Below, piece after piece: positions 1-6,557 of a stretch of 9,545 nt of DNA. Location: positions 2,361-11,905 of the forward strand of contig DFOV01000188.1 of the NCBI GenBank assembly GCA_002376965.1, given 5' to 3'. Source of the stretch: Gammaproteobacteria bacterium UBA3532 (GTDB lineage Bacteria > Pseudomonadota > Gammaproteobacteria > Enterobacterales > UBA3532). The notes under the pieces are model-generated. The model was given only the letters and a program-made list of their open reading frames with translations, made no database searches and was not told the DNA's origin. Position numbers and translations under genes: made by a program. The number at the start of each line of letters is the position of its first letter. Positions within the stretch are counted from its first letter, which is position 1.

Positions 1-144
1 GTCCGTTTTGCTGTTGTTGTCCGTCTTGCTGTTGTTGTCCGTCTTGCTGTTGCTGGCCGTCTTGCTGTTGTTGTCCGTCTTGCTGTTGCTGTCCGTCTTG
101 CTGTTGCTGTCCGTCTTGCTGTTGCTGTCCGTCTTGCTGCTGTT
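1..144 (-). repeat. 18-bp coding tandem repeat (Gln-Asp-Gly hexapeptide)
   Basis: Eight nearly perfect 18-bp units (plus-strand consensus gtccgtcttgctgttgct) start at 1, 19, 37, 55, 73, 91, 109 and 127. The last diverges at its end, and the array probably continues left of the window. In the batB frame each unit encodes the hexapeptide QDGQQQ. The differences are mostly silent (CAG/CAA, GGA/GGC), except Asp to Asn in the first unit. Gln-rich, charged low-complexity tails are common in BatB-like proteins. Near-identity at the DNA level suggests recent expansion by slippage or unequal exchange. Confidence 0.95.
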
Positions 145-1510
145 CTTGTTGCTTTGACAATAGCTCTTCTATCATGGCTTTGTTCTTTTTGGCCTTACTG
201 TGGCTGGGTTGCTTATTGAGCACATCTGCATATGCCTCTAAAGCCTCGGACAACTCTCCTTGCTTCGCTAACGCATTGGCTTTGTTATATAGGGCTTCAG
301 GAGTGTCTAATTTTGAAAAGGCTTCGATAGCTTGTTCATAATTTCCTGCTTCATAGGAAGCTATACCTTGCCACATGGGATCTTCAAACTGGTTAGCCGC
401 GGATGTTTTGTCTCCATCCTTGTATTTGGTATACGCTTGTTGATCAGGTGTTTGCCACAGCTCTTGCCATATACCAGCTTGAGACGGGGTTGGAAAAGTG
501 AAAGGCATCAAGCCAATAATTCCAAGGTAAAAATGGCGTCTATGAATTAGTAAAAATAGTGGAATGCAGAGTAACAGTAAGTAAGGACCAGCATCCAGAG
601 ATTGTTCAGTAGCGCTCATTTCTTTTGCTTGGCTGAAGGTTTCATTCAGGTTCAGTTGCATAAACCCTTCGCTGTCATCAAGGCCTAACTGTGCGTTGGC
701 GTACCAAACATTCGATAAGCGTCCCAGTTCTTGAAAAGACTGCCACTGGCTTTTGGCAATAAACGACTGACCGTTGACTTCGATAAAGCCACCATCGGGG
801 TGGGGGATAGGAGCGCCTTGTTCTGTACCAACACGCAGTAGCAAAAGACCGATATTTGTATTGTGGAGGCTGGCATTGATAGCTGAAATGCGTTGCATTG
901 GAATATCGTCCACCACAGCAATAATTTTGCCTGTGCGTAAGTCTGCATTCGATAGCAGCTGAATAGCCTTATCGATTGCAATATCGAGCCTGCTCCCTTT
1001 GGAGGGCATCAACTCCGGCTTTAGTGGTTTGAGCAGGTTTGCAATGGTTTTATTGTCATTAGTTAAGGGGCTAATTATGTGCGCATCACCACTAAAGGCA
1101 ATCAGCGCTTTTTGCCCTTCTGTGTAATGGTTTAGGATGTCTTGGAGCTTTTGCTTGGCCTTGGTTAAGCGGTTTGGCGAGGTATCTTGGGCCAGCATAG
1201 ACAGTGACATATCTGCAATCAGTACTGTGGCATCGTCACGTTCAAAAACAGGCAGCTCTCTTTTCTGAAAACTTGGGCCACTTAATGCGATAATCACAAG
1301 CGTAGCTAGCAACAAGCCGTACCATGTTTTGAATTTTTCTTTGGAGGTTCTATGTGCTGAGCCGCTCAAGAATGTTAGCAACTCAGCAGAGAAAAGGCTT
1401 TGCCACTGGTTGTCACTGTATATTCGATCTTTTGCATGCCATAGAATAAGCCACGCCACTGGTAGTAATAGTAGCCATATCGGGCGCAAAAATTCAAAAT
1501 CAGCCAGCAT
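1..1510 (-). CDS. batB: BatB-like VWA-TPR membrane protein, C-terminus cut by the window edge
   Basis: I translated this open frame by hand; it stays open to the left edge, giving 503 visible residues. Two N-terminal hydrophobic segments (about 11-24 and 64-76) precede a von Willebrand A domain (about 93-270). The metal-site motif DMSLS has D100, S102 and S104. A third membrane segment lies at about 309-322. A TPR-like stretch follows (about 376-440, with EAGNYEQAIEAFSKL and ALAKQGELSEALEAYADV), then a run of Gln-Asp-Gly hexapeptides that continues off the edge. This order is that of BatB/VWA-TPR proteins, which work with MoxR ATPases at the inner membrane. The start at 1510 is set by GAGGTGA (1517-1523) six bases upstream. 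The gene overlaps the end of batA by 11 bp, so it is probably translationally coupled. The third VWA loop reads VVDDIP rather than the usual LLTDG, so metal binding may be altered. BatD-type genes often follow, but that region is outside the window. Confidence 0.85.
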   Translation of the reverse strand, partial: MLADFEFLRPIWLLLLPVAWLILWHAKDRIYSDNQWQSLFSAELLTFLSGSAHRTSKEKFKTWYGLLLATLVIIALSGPSFQKRELPVFERDDATVLIADMSLSMLAQDTSPNRLTKAKQKLQDILNHYTEGQKALIAFSGDAHIISPLTNDNKTIANLLKPLKPELMPSKGSRLDIAIDKAIQLLSNADLRTGKIIAVVDDIPMQRISAINASLHNTNIGLLLLRVGTEQGAPIPHPDGGFIEVNGQSFIAKSQWQSFQELGRLSNVWYANAQLGLDDSEGFMQLNLNETFSQAKEMSATEQSLDAGPYLLLLCIPLFLLIHRRHFYLGIIGLMPFTFPTPSQAGIWQELWQTPDQQAYTKYKDGDKTSAANQFEDPMWQGIASYEAGNYEQAIEAFSKLDTPEALYNKANALAKQGELSEALEAYADVLNKQPSHSKAKKNKAMIEELLSKQQEQQQDGQQQQDGQQQQDGQQQQDGQQQQDGQQQQDGQQQQDGQQQQNG

Positions 1511-2534
1511 TGTTACTCACCTCGCTTTGACTTAGCGCTGAGCGTTTCCTCATAACAGATCGCCAAGGGCTATGACGTGCAAGCCACAAAATAATAAAGA
1601 ACGCTAGCGGCCAATAAAACAGATCGGAAGTGGGTCGATAGGTCTTCTTTTCAACCTCGACTGGCTCAAGCTTGTCTATGGCTTGATAGACTGCTTCGAG
1701 CTCATCTGTACTCCGCGCGCGAAAATAGTCTCCCCCGGTTTTATCGGCAATGCCTTTGAGTGTTTTTTCATCCAAATCCCGCGATGGATTAACCTGCATA
1801 GTGCCAAACATTGTTCGCCGATAAGCAATATCCGCTCCGACGCCTATGGTGTATATTTTTACATTGGCAGACTGGGCAAGCTCTGCTGCTTTAAGTGGGT
1901 TGACTCGGCTGGCGGTGTCTTGTCCGTCGGTCAGTAAGATAAGAGTGCGCTGGTCTTCAGGCTGGCTTTGTAATCGCTTTATAGCGAGGCCGATGGCATC
2001 GCCCATGGCTGTATTAGGTCCGGCTAACCCGATTTCTGCTTCTGTTAGCATTACATTTAGCGTTTCCAAATCAAAGGATAATGGTGTTTGCAGATATGCT
2101 TGGGTACCAAAAAGAATTAGGCCAAGGCGATCGCCTGTGCGACCTTCGATGAACTGTTCCAAAACGTGTTTGACCACGCTCAGACGATCCACCTCACGTC
2201 CATTCACTTTTAAATCTTGCTCCGTCATGCTTTCAGAAATATCAACCGCAAGCATGATACTGCGTCCACTCGCAGGGAGCTCTATGGGGTCACCAACCCA
2301 CTGAGGGCGCGTTGCTGCAACAATAACAAGTAGCCATAAAAGCCAAATAGCCAACCGGGTGCTGCGCTTTGTTGGAGCAGGGGCAGCATTTGCATCGGAT
2401 GTCCAAATTGCAAAGTAGGGCACGCGAATCGCCTGAGTAGTGCTTTCTTTTTGCGCAGTTTGCTTTTTGCTGATAAGCAACAGCAGCGGTAAGGGTAGAG
2501 CAAATATCATCCACCACCAAGCAAATTCAAGCAT
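1500..2534 (-). CDS. batA: BatA-like von Willebrand factor A membrane protein
   Basis: A 344-residue protein. It has a hydrophobic N-terminus (about 4-21), a second membrane segment (60-76), a VWA domain (about 91-285), and a C-terminal membrane segment (305-319) followed by a basic tail. The metal-ion-dependent adhesion site is complete: D98, S100 and S102 in DISES, T175 in NTAMGDA, and D203 in LLTDG. BatA-type proteins are inner-membrane VWA proteins encoded beside a MoxR ATPase; they are thought to act as metal-binding adaptors in envelope protein assembly or stress tolerance. I chose the ATG at 2534 because GAGGAG lies seven bases upstream and the protein then begins with the family-typical FAWWW segment. 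A longer frame back to 2639 would add 35 non-hydrophobic residues inside the previous gene. The gene overlaps the DUF4381 gene by 8 bp and batB by 11 bp. Confidence 0.93.
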   Translation of the reverse strand: MLEFAWWWMIFALPLPLLLLISKKQTAQKESTTQAIRVPYFAIWTSDANAAPAPTKRSTRLAIWLLWLLVIVAATRPQWVGDPIELPASGRSIMLAVDISESMTEQDLKVNGREVDRLSVVKHVLEQFIEGRTGDRLGLILFGTQAYLQTPLSFDLETLNVMLTEAEIGLAGPNTAMGDAIGLAIKRLQSQPEDQRTLILLTDGQDTASRVNPLKAAELAQSANVKIYTIGVGADIAYRRTMFGTMQVNPSRDLDEKTLKGIADKTGGDYFRARSTDELEAVYQAIDKLEPVEVEKKTYRPTSDLFYWPLAFFIILWLARHSPWRSVMRKRSALSQSEVSNNAG

Positions 2535-3009
2535 GCTGCCGCTCCTCACTTGGATAATACTTAACCTGCTTGATCCAACGCTCAACAAGTGTGATGAGGG
2601 CTCGTTGGTTGTACGATACCTTTGCCTGATAAAGACCATGTTTCAATACCTGCCCCTCGCCTTGGGTAAATCCCTTGGTGTTGCCAGTTCTGTCCAGCCA
2701 AGTAAGCCAATCATTGCCGTACTTAATACTGGCAATCGAACGAGGATAAAGTGTAACGGCGACGCGTTTAAGCAGTGCATTAACTTCAGTCAGCTGTGCA
2801 TGAGATGGTTCAAGACAGCTAATATTTTTAAGTTCGGCTAAGGCCTGTTTGCGAAAAGCATTTGCCCGTTTTCGTTTCAGCAGCCAATGGCAAAGCGATA
2901 TCATCGCTGCTAGTAGGAAAATGATTACCAGCCACCAACCGGGTGCAAGCGGCCACCAACTGATAGGCTGGGCATAATCTAACGGTGCAAGCTCTAAGGT
3001 CTCATTCAT
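2527..3009 (-). CDS. DUF4381 family membrane protein of the MoxR/VWA cluster
   Basis: A 160-residue protein. The N-terminal motif PISWWPLAPGWW (about 15-26) runs straight into one membrane segment (about 25-43), followed by a basic stretch (KRKRANAFRKQ) and a soluble C-terminal part of about 110 residues. This arrangement is typical of DUF4381 proteins, which sit between DUF58 and VWA genes in gammaproteobacterial MoxR clusters. No catalytic motif is visible; an inner-membrane accessory role with the VWA proteins is inferred from context. The start at 3009 shares an ATGA overlap with the DUF58 stop and has GGAGG about nine bases upstream. The length fits the family. Confidence 0.9.
   Translation of the reverse strand: MNETLELAPLDYAQPISWWPLAPGWWLVIIFLLAAMISLCHWLLKRKRANAFRKQALAELKNISCLEPSHAQLTEVNALLKRVAVTLYPRSIASIKYGNDWLTWLDRTGNTKGFTQGEGQVLKHGLYQAKVSYNQRALITLVERWIKQVKYYPSEERQHA
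2542..2547 (-). promoter_or_regulatory. Strong ribosome binding site fixing the batA start
   Basis: The minus strand reads GAGGAG here, seven bases before the ATG at 2534. It lies within the last codons of the DUF4381 gene. It decides between this ATG and the upstream ATG at 2639, and supports translational coupling. Confidence 0.8.
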
Positions 3010-4001
3010 ACTACAGCGCCTCCAACATACAGTGCCTCCGTGGAAAAGCTGTCAATCGCTTTATTCAGCTGTTGTATCATTTCTTTAGGTTGGAACTTAC
3101 GGGTGTTAATTTGTCTTTGTTGAATCCCTTGTTGTCGCGCAAATTGATCAATACTATCAAGTCGTTGCTTTTGCATTTGAAGCAGGTGTTGGCTGCTATT
3201 GGAGTTGCAGCGAGCATAGAAAGTATCACTCCCATCAGTTACAGGAAGTACCCCTTCAAAGGGAATGGTCAGTTCAAGAGGATCAACGATGTTGATCAGC
3301 ATGATTTCACTATGATTGGTCATAGAGCGGATAGCTTGCTGAGCGTCATTTCCCCACTTATAAAAGTCGGAAATAATAACCGAAAGACCACCGGGACGAA
3401 CAAGGTGACGCCAGCGATTAAGAGCATCCTGCCAGGAAGTGGGCTTGTCATGCGATGCCCTAAAATGGGTTGTGATATGCGTGTGTGTCTGGATGCATTT
3501 TTCAAAAATCGATAGCAACTGCTGGCTTTTGCCGCTGGGCCTAAACTCGAAGTGAGAATTGGCAGAGTTTATCAGGCAACCGAACCGGTCTTGATGTTTG
3601 AGTGTTGCCCAACCAATGATCGCGGCAGCATAAATAGCCGCATTGGCTTTAAGGATGGTTTGACTTCCAAAATACATGCTTGGAGACAGATCCAATAGAA
3701 CATGAATGGGGCGCTCACGCTCCTCAGTAAACACTTTTGTATGAGCTTCGCCAGTTCGCGCAGTGACACGCCAGTCAATAGTGCGTACATCATCACCAGG
3801 CTGATAGGCTCGAACCTCTGAAAAGCTCATGCCACGCCCCTTGAATCGACTACGATGTACGCCTTGCTTGCGTTGAACCTTAGGCGGGTTTTGAAACCAG
3901 TCTAATTCTCGTGAGCAACCTTGCAGGTACATCAAATCCGCTAATGATAGCGAGATGCCTGGGGTGAATTTGGCTACGGTCGTACGGTGCTGCTTAAGCA
4001 T
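3006..4001 (-). CDS. DUF58 domain protein (VWA-like)
   Basis: A 331-residue cytoplasmic-type protein with no membrane segment. The DUF58 signature is clear: GRGMSFSEVRAYQPGDDVRTIDW (about 55-77), then TAR, then KVFTEERE (about 89-96). A VWA-like metal site LDLSPSM (D104, S106, S108) follows, and a later ISDFY carries the likely second aspartate. DUF58 proteins are regular partners of MoxR ATPases and are assumed to link the ATPase to the membrane VWA proteins. The ATG at 3999-4001 has AGGA (4007-4010) five bases upstream, inside the last copy of a tandem repeat. The gene overlaps the DUF4381 gene by 4 bp and belongs to the same operon. Confidence 0.93.
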   Translation of the reverse strand: MLKQHRTTVAKFTPGISLSLADLMYLQGCSRELDWFQNPPKVQRKQGVHRSRFKGRGMSFSEVRAYQPGDDVRTIDWRVTARTGEAHTKVFTEERERPIHVLLDLSPSMYFGSQTILKANAAIYAAAIIGWATLKHQDRFGCLINSANSHFEFRPSGKSQQLLSIFEKCIQTHTHITTHFRASHDKPTSWQDALNRWRHLVRPGGLSVIISDFYKWGNDAQQAIRSMTNHSEIMLINIVDPLELTIPFEGVLPVTDGSDTFYARCNSNSSQHLLQMQKQRLDSIDQFARQQGIQQRQINTRKFQPKEMIQQLNKAIDSFSTEALYVGGAVV

Positions 4002-4002
4002 G

Positions 4003-4069
4003 CTTTTCCTGAATAATCTTGTTTTCCCGAATAATCACGGCTTTCCCGAATAATCACGGCTTTTCCGAA
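4003..4069 (-). repeat. 18-19 bp tandem repeat carrying the DUF58 Shine-Dalgarno
   Basis: The gap between moxR and the DUF58 gene is almost wholly built of about 3.5 copies of a unit reading ctttcccgaataatcacgg on the plus strand. Copies begin at about 4003, 4022 and 4041, with a partial copy at 4060-4069 next to the moxR stop. On the coding strand each copy carries a purine-rich GGGAAA or AGGAAA stretch. The copy nearest the ATG provides AGGA at a proper distance; the others are spare or decoy sites. Confidence 0.85.
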
Positions 4070-5035
4070 TCAGTTAACCGCCACTTCATTTAATAGGTGG
4101 TTAATAATTTGGTCTGCAGAGATATTCTCAGCTGACGCTTCGTAACTTAAGAACAAGCGATGGCGTAACACATCAAACACCACTTGATGAATATCTTCAG
4201 GACTAACAAAATCTCGACCAGCTAACCAGGCATGGGCTCGTGCGGTCTTTTCCAAGGCAATGGTTGCGCGAGGGCTGGCGCCAGCCAAAATCCAGCGTGA
4301 CAGATCTTTCAAATAGGCACCGGGGTTGCGGGTCGCCATAATGAGCGAAACGATATATTCTTCCAGGTTTTCAGCAAGGTGAATATTCAAAATTTCTTCC
4401 CGCGCTTGAAAAATGTCTTCTTGACTGAGCTTATCAGGCAGCGCAGATTGATGTGCAGCATGGGACTCAGAGCGGGTCAGTCTCAAAATTTTTAGCTCTG
4501 ACTCGTGATCGGGGTAGTCGACATTAACATGAAGCAAAAAACGATCGAGCTGTGCTTCTGGAAGCGGGTAGGTTCCTTCTTGCTCTAACGGGTTTTGAGT
4601 TGCCATAACAAGGAATAGATCGGACAAGGGGTAGGTGGTTTTACCAACCGTAATTTGGCGCTCGGCCATTGCTTCTAACAAGGCTGACTGGACTTTGGCT
4701 GGGGAGCGGTTGATTTCGTCGGCCAAAATAAGGTTGTGAAAAAGTGGCCCTTTTTGAAACTCAAAATTTCCTGTTTGTTGGCGGAAAATATCGGTTCCGG
4801 TTAGGTCTGACGGCAGCAAGTCTGGGGTAAACTGTACCCGATGAAAATTTCCTTCGATGCAATCCGACAAGCACTTAATTGCCCTGGTTTTTGCTAGGCC
4901 CGGCGCGCCTTCTACCAGTAAATGCCCATCAGCCAGCATGGCGATAAGTAATCGTTCGACCAGTTTTTGTTGACCAATAATTTGTTCATTTAGGTAATGG
5001 CCCAATGAATCAAACTTGCTTTGAAGATGCGACAT
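4070..5035 (-). CDS. moxR: MoxR-family AAA+ ATPase
   Basis: A 321-residue AAA+ protein of usual MoxR length. It has Walker A GAPGLAKT (43-50), Walker B LILADE (102-107), sensor 1 ATQNP (145-149), the MoxR-typical QFTPDLLPSDLTG (68-80) and GTYPLPEAQLDRF (154-166), and a sensor 2 region around GASPRAT near residue 255. MoxR ATPases are chaperone-like enzymes that remodel or help metal loading of partner proteins through VWA adaptors; the partners here are the downstream DUF58, DUF4381, BatA and BatB genes. It is the first gene of the operon. The ATG at 5033-5035 has AAGG about nine bases upstream, a modest site. Its promoter must lie in 5036-5200, but I could not fix it; a TTGGTT/TAAAAT pair with 19-bp spacing is the best candidate and is weak. 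Confidence 0.95.
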   Translation of the reverse strand: MSHLQSKFDSLGHYLNEQIIGQQKLVERLLIAMLADGHLLVEGAPGLAKTRAIKCLSDCIEGNFHRVQFTPDLLPSDLTGTDIFRQQTGNFEFQKGPLFHNLILADEINRSPAKVQSALLEAMAERQITVGKTTYPLSDLFLVMATQNPLEQEGTYPLPEAQLDRFLLHVNVDYPDHESELKILRLTRSESHAAHQSALPDKLSQEDIFQAREEILNIHLAENLEEYIVSLIMATRNPGAYLKDLSRWILAGASPRATIALEKTARAHAWLAGRDFVSPEDIHQVVFDVLRHRLFLSYEASAENISADQIINHLLNEVAVN

Positions 5036-5182
5036 TTTTGCAACCCTTGTCTATAGTCCTACATGGAAGTTTTAAGTTTTAACCTAATGCTTAATTTTAT
5101 TGGCTTAAGCGTTGGGATAACCAATGGGGACAAATTGATTTTTTTCAACGCCCTTTGATGGCTGCGGGATGAGTTAGTTCCC

Positions 5183-5188
5183 TATAAT
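5183..5188 (+). promoter_or_regulatory. Consensus -10 box for the NTF2-like gene
   Basis: A perfect TATAAT lies 40 bases before the ATG at 5228, which would put transcription start near 5195. No good -35 box lies at 16-18 bp; TTGATG (5155-5160) is 22 bp away. The promoter is therefore either activator-dependent or weak. It lies in the divergent region shared with moxR. Confidence 0.5.
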
Positions 5189-5227
5189 CCTGTTACCGAA
5201 AAATTTTTGCACATGCAGGGAGAAAGG

Positions 5228-5608
5228 ATGTCGCTAGCCGAAACAATCAAAATGCTTGAGCTTTCATTGTTGGATGTTGACCTGCCGGTAGAACAAAAAG
5301 CTGAGTTGATCGACCCAGAGTTCGAAGAGATTGCTCCAAACGGGCAAGTTGCCAGCAAGAAAGACGTGATGGAATGGATTGCTTCACAAAGCGGAAATAC
5401 ATCTGCCCGTTGGGAGTTTCGACAGTTTGAGTGGCAATGTTTGCAAGATGATATGGTAATCATTAGCTATGCTGCTTATAAGTATGACGAACAATGCAAA
5501 TTCAGTGGGTTCCACTACTCGGTATGGCGCGGGACAGATGGGGGGGCGTGGCGGCTATTCAGGCATCGAGGCTTAAGGCAAGAAAAGGCTAGCGAATACC
5601 CGAAATGA
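5228..5608 (+). CDS. NTF2-like protein (DUF4440/SnoaL type)
   Basis: A 126-residue soluble protein with no signal peptide. The pattern is that of small DUF4440-type NTF2-fold proteins: an N-terminal helix (SLAETIKMLELSLL), a segment LIDPEFEEIAPNGQVASKKD (about 27-46), a helix DVMEWIAS, then beta strands ending in FHYSVWRGTDGGAWRLFRHRG (about 94-114). Relatives with the 'pdFeEiG.sG' and 'SlWrr.dg.WrlvfHqgT' motifs are common, and few have a known function; the fold binds small ligands or acts as an enzyme. I chose ATG 5228 because AGGGAG (5217-5222) sits five bases upstream; TTG 5207 and ATG 5213 lack a site. It is divergent from moxR and probably a single gene. Confidence 0.8.
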   Translation: MSLAETIKMLELSLLDVDLPVEQKAELIDPEFEEIAPNGQVASKKDVMEWIASQSGNTSARWEFRQFEWQCLQDDMVIISYAAYKYDEQCKFSGFHYSVWRGTDGGAWRLFRHRGLRQEKASEYPK

Positions 5609-5710
5609 CAGAGCTTGGTTCCAGATCAAAGTTTTCAAACGAAAAATTCGCCTATGATGGCAAATAGCAATTTACGCGATGAAAAAATGGAAAATATAAA
5701 GAGAATGACT

Positions 5711-5944
5711 ATGTTAAACACCGAATACACTGATGAACTCGATATATTGGCAAAATACAACTTAAACTCAATTCAAGAAGGACTGAAAATTCACCACGAT
5801 GCCCCAGAAAACATTAAGCAGGCGGCAATACGCCTATTTCATAAAGGACTAATTACACAAGAAGATGGGGGCTATCTAACCGACAGAGGTATCGAGGCGG
5901 CTGAACATATCCAGCGAGCTCTCAATATTATCCGTCCGAATTAG
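5711..5944 (+). CDS. TIGR02647 family small protein
   Basis: A 77-residue soluble protein. It matches from memory the conserved gammaproteobacterial family TIGR02647: LDILAKYNLNSIQEGLKIHH near the start, AAIRLFHKGLITQEDGGYLTDRG in the middle, and AAEHIQRALNII at the end. The function is unknown; the LITQ.DGGYLTD segment resembles a winged-helix wing, but that is only an impression. The frame is open back to 5615, but family members begin close to this Met and the extra residues look non-conserved. ATG 5711 has only a weak AGAG site, so 5705 or 5687 cannot be excluded. A TATGAT at 5653-5658 could be its -10 box. A strong hairpin follows 30 bases after the stop. Confidence 0.8.
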   Translation: MLNTEYTDELDILAKYNLNSIQEGLKIHHDAPENIKQAAIRLFHKGLITQEDGGYLTDRGIEAAEHIQRALNIIRPN

Positions 5945-5973
5945 AGCCGCCTAAAAAATGGGTTACAGAATTA

Positions 5974-6007
5974 GAAGCAAGGGAAAGGAAGTGTTTTCCC
6001 TTGCTTC
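5974..6007 (+). terminator. Perfect 13-bp hairpin after the TIGR02647 gene
   Basis: GAAGCAAGGGAAA (5974-5986) pairs perfectly with TTTCCCTTGCTTC (5995-6007) around an 8-base loop. It lies between the TIGR02647 stop and the tRNA promoter, where a terminator is expected. No T-run follows on the plus strand, although T-rich sequence (TTTTTT, complement of 5953-5958) follows on the minus strand. Rho-independent activity is uncertain, and it may act as an mRNA 3'-end stabiliser. Confidence 0.6.
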
Positions 6008-6047
6008 AGATGATGAAAAAAATCTCAATAAAAATAGAAAAATACGC

Positions 6048-6075
6048 TTGCATTCAACCTCTGAATTGGTAGAAT
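6048..6075 (+). promoter_or_regulatory. Sigma-70 promoter of the tRNA-Val gene
   Basis: TTGCAT (6048-6053) and TAGAAT (6070-6075) are separated by 16 bp. The predicted start, near 6082, is about 12 bases before the mature tRNA. A GC-rich stretch GCGC (6076-6079) follows the -10 box, the discriminator type seen in stringently controlled stable RNA promoters. Confidence 0.75.
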
Positions 6076-6093
6076 GCGCACCAGCTTCACAGC

Positions 6094-6170
6094 AGGCGCG
6101 TAGCTCAGTTGGTTAGAGCACCACCTTGACATGGTGGGGGTCGTTGGTTCGAATCCAATCGCGCCTACCA
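6094..6170 (+). tRNA. tRNA-Val (anticodon GAC)
   Basis: A full 77-nt cloverleaf. The acceptor stem AGGCGCG (6094-6100) pairs with CGCGCCT (6160-6166). The D arm is GCTC/GAGC (6103-6106/6116-6119). The anticodon stem CCACC/GGTGG (6121-6125/6133-6137) closes the loop TTGACAT, giving anticodon GAC (6128-6130). The T stem is GTTGG/CCAAT with loop TTCGAAT. The discriminator A is followed by an encoded CCA (6168-6170). The anticodon arm is the same as in gammaproteobacterial tRNA-Val(GAC). It reads GUC and GUU codons. It stands alone with its own promoter, and tRNA genes of this kind are common integration sites for accessory DNA. Confidence 0.97.
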
Positions 6171-6196
6171 CTACTTAAGCCTTTCGGCGGTAGTGG
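6168..6196 (+). terminator. Hairpin behind the tRNA that includes its CCA end
   Basis: CCACTAC (6168-6174) pairs perfectly with GTAGTGG (6190-6196), with an inner GCC/GGC pairing (6179-6181/6186-6188) around TTTC. The first three bases of the stem are the CCA of tRNA-Val. A loose T-rich stretch follows (6211-6221), not a clean T-run. It is probably a weak terminator or a processing signal of the tRNA precursor. Confidence 0.55.
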
Positions 6197-6397
6197 ATCC
6201 TCTCAATTCCCTTATTTTTCTCTCCTGTACAAACCATCTGCAAACTTTAGTATCCGGTTTGTTTCAATTCGTCTTCCGTAATTTTTCCTATTTGATTCTC
6301 ATTGATCTTACTGTCCTATCCATAGCTTGGATCTGTTGGCTAGTTTGACCGAAAAGCATGTCGCTCGATCAGTGAAACTTGCGTTAAATAAATTATA

Positions 6398-6441
6398 TGC
6401 GAGTTATAAAAATTGCATTTTTTGCAAAAACACTCCTCGCA
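6398..6441. repeat. Nested inverted repeats in the zorA upstream region
   Basis: An outer pair TGCGAG (6398-6403) and CTCGCA (6436-6441) encloses an inner pair TTGCA (6413-6417) and TGCAA (6423-6427) around five T residues. It overlaps a TATAAA sequence, so it could be a protein-binding site at a promoter. The arms are short and chance is possible. Confidence 0.4.
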
Positions 6442-6494
6442 AAGCCAATAAAATCAATGGGGAGTAGTATTTTCTGCAATTTATTTTTTTATGC

Positions 6495-6510
6495 GGTATC
6501 AGCTGCTACC
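6495..6510. promoter_or_regulatory. Imperfect 16-bp palindrome, operator-like
   Basis: The sequence GGTAtCAGCTGcTACC is symmetrical about its centre except for one base pair (6499/6506). Length and symmetry are those of a binding site for a dimeric regulator. It lies about 145 bases before zorA. No regulator gene is present in the window, so its use is unknown. Confidence 0.4.
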
Positions 6511-6557
6511 CTCAAATATTAGCTGTTTTGCGTGCTTATTAGAGAGCATAGGAATAG

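Noticed and set aside
1..144. CRISPR-like array
   Set aside because: The 18-bp units are contiguous with no spacers and are in frame within batB.
1846..2304. 152-codon plus-strand open frame
   Set aside because: It is antisense to the conserved batA VWA domain, has no recognisable motif, and is a frame shadow.
2535..2639. Upstream ATG at 2639 as the batA start, adding 35 residues
   Set aside because: The extra residues are not hydrophobic and lie within the DUF4381 gene, while ATG 2534 has a strong GAGGAG site and gives the normal family N-terminus.
2985..3515. 176-codon plus-strand open frame
   Set aside because: It is antisense to the DUF58 gene, whose signature residues are intact; the translation shows no domain.
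5099..5125. ATTGG...CCAAT inverted repeat in the moxR promoter region
   Set aside because: Five-base arms separated by 17 bases are expected by chance in a region of this length.
5207..5227. TTG 5207 or ATG 5213 as the start of the NTF2-like gene
   Set aside because: No Shine-Dalgarno precedes either one; AGGGAG sits five bases before ATG 5228.
6229..6262. Inverted repeat ACAAACC/GGTTTGT as a terminator
   Set aside because: Only 7 bp with a 20-base loop and no T-run after it; could be chance.
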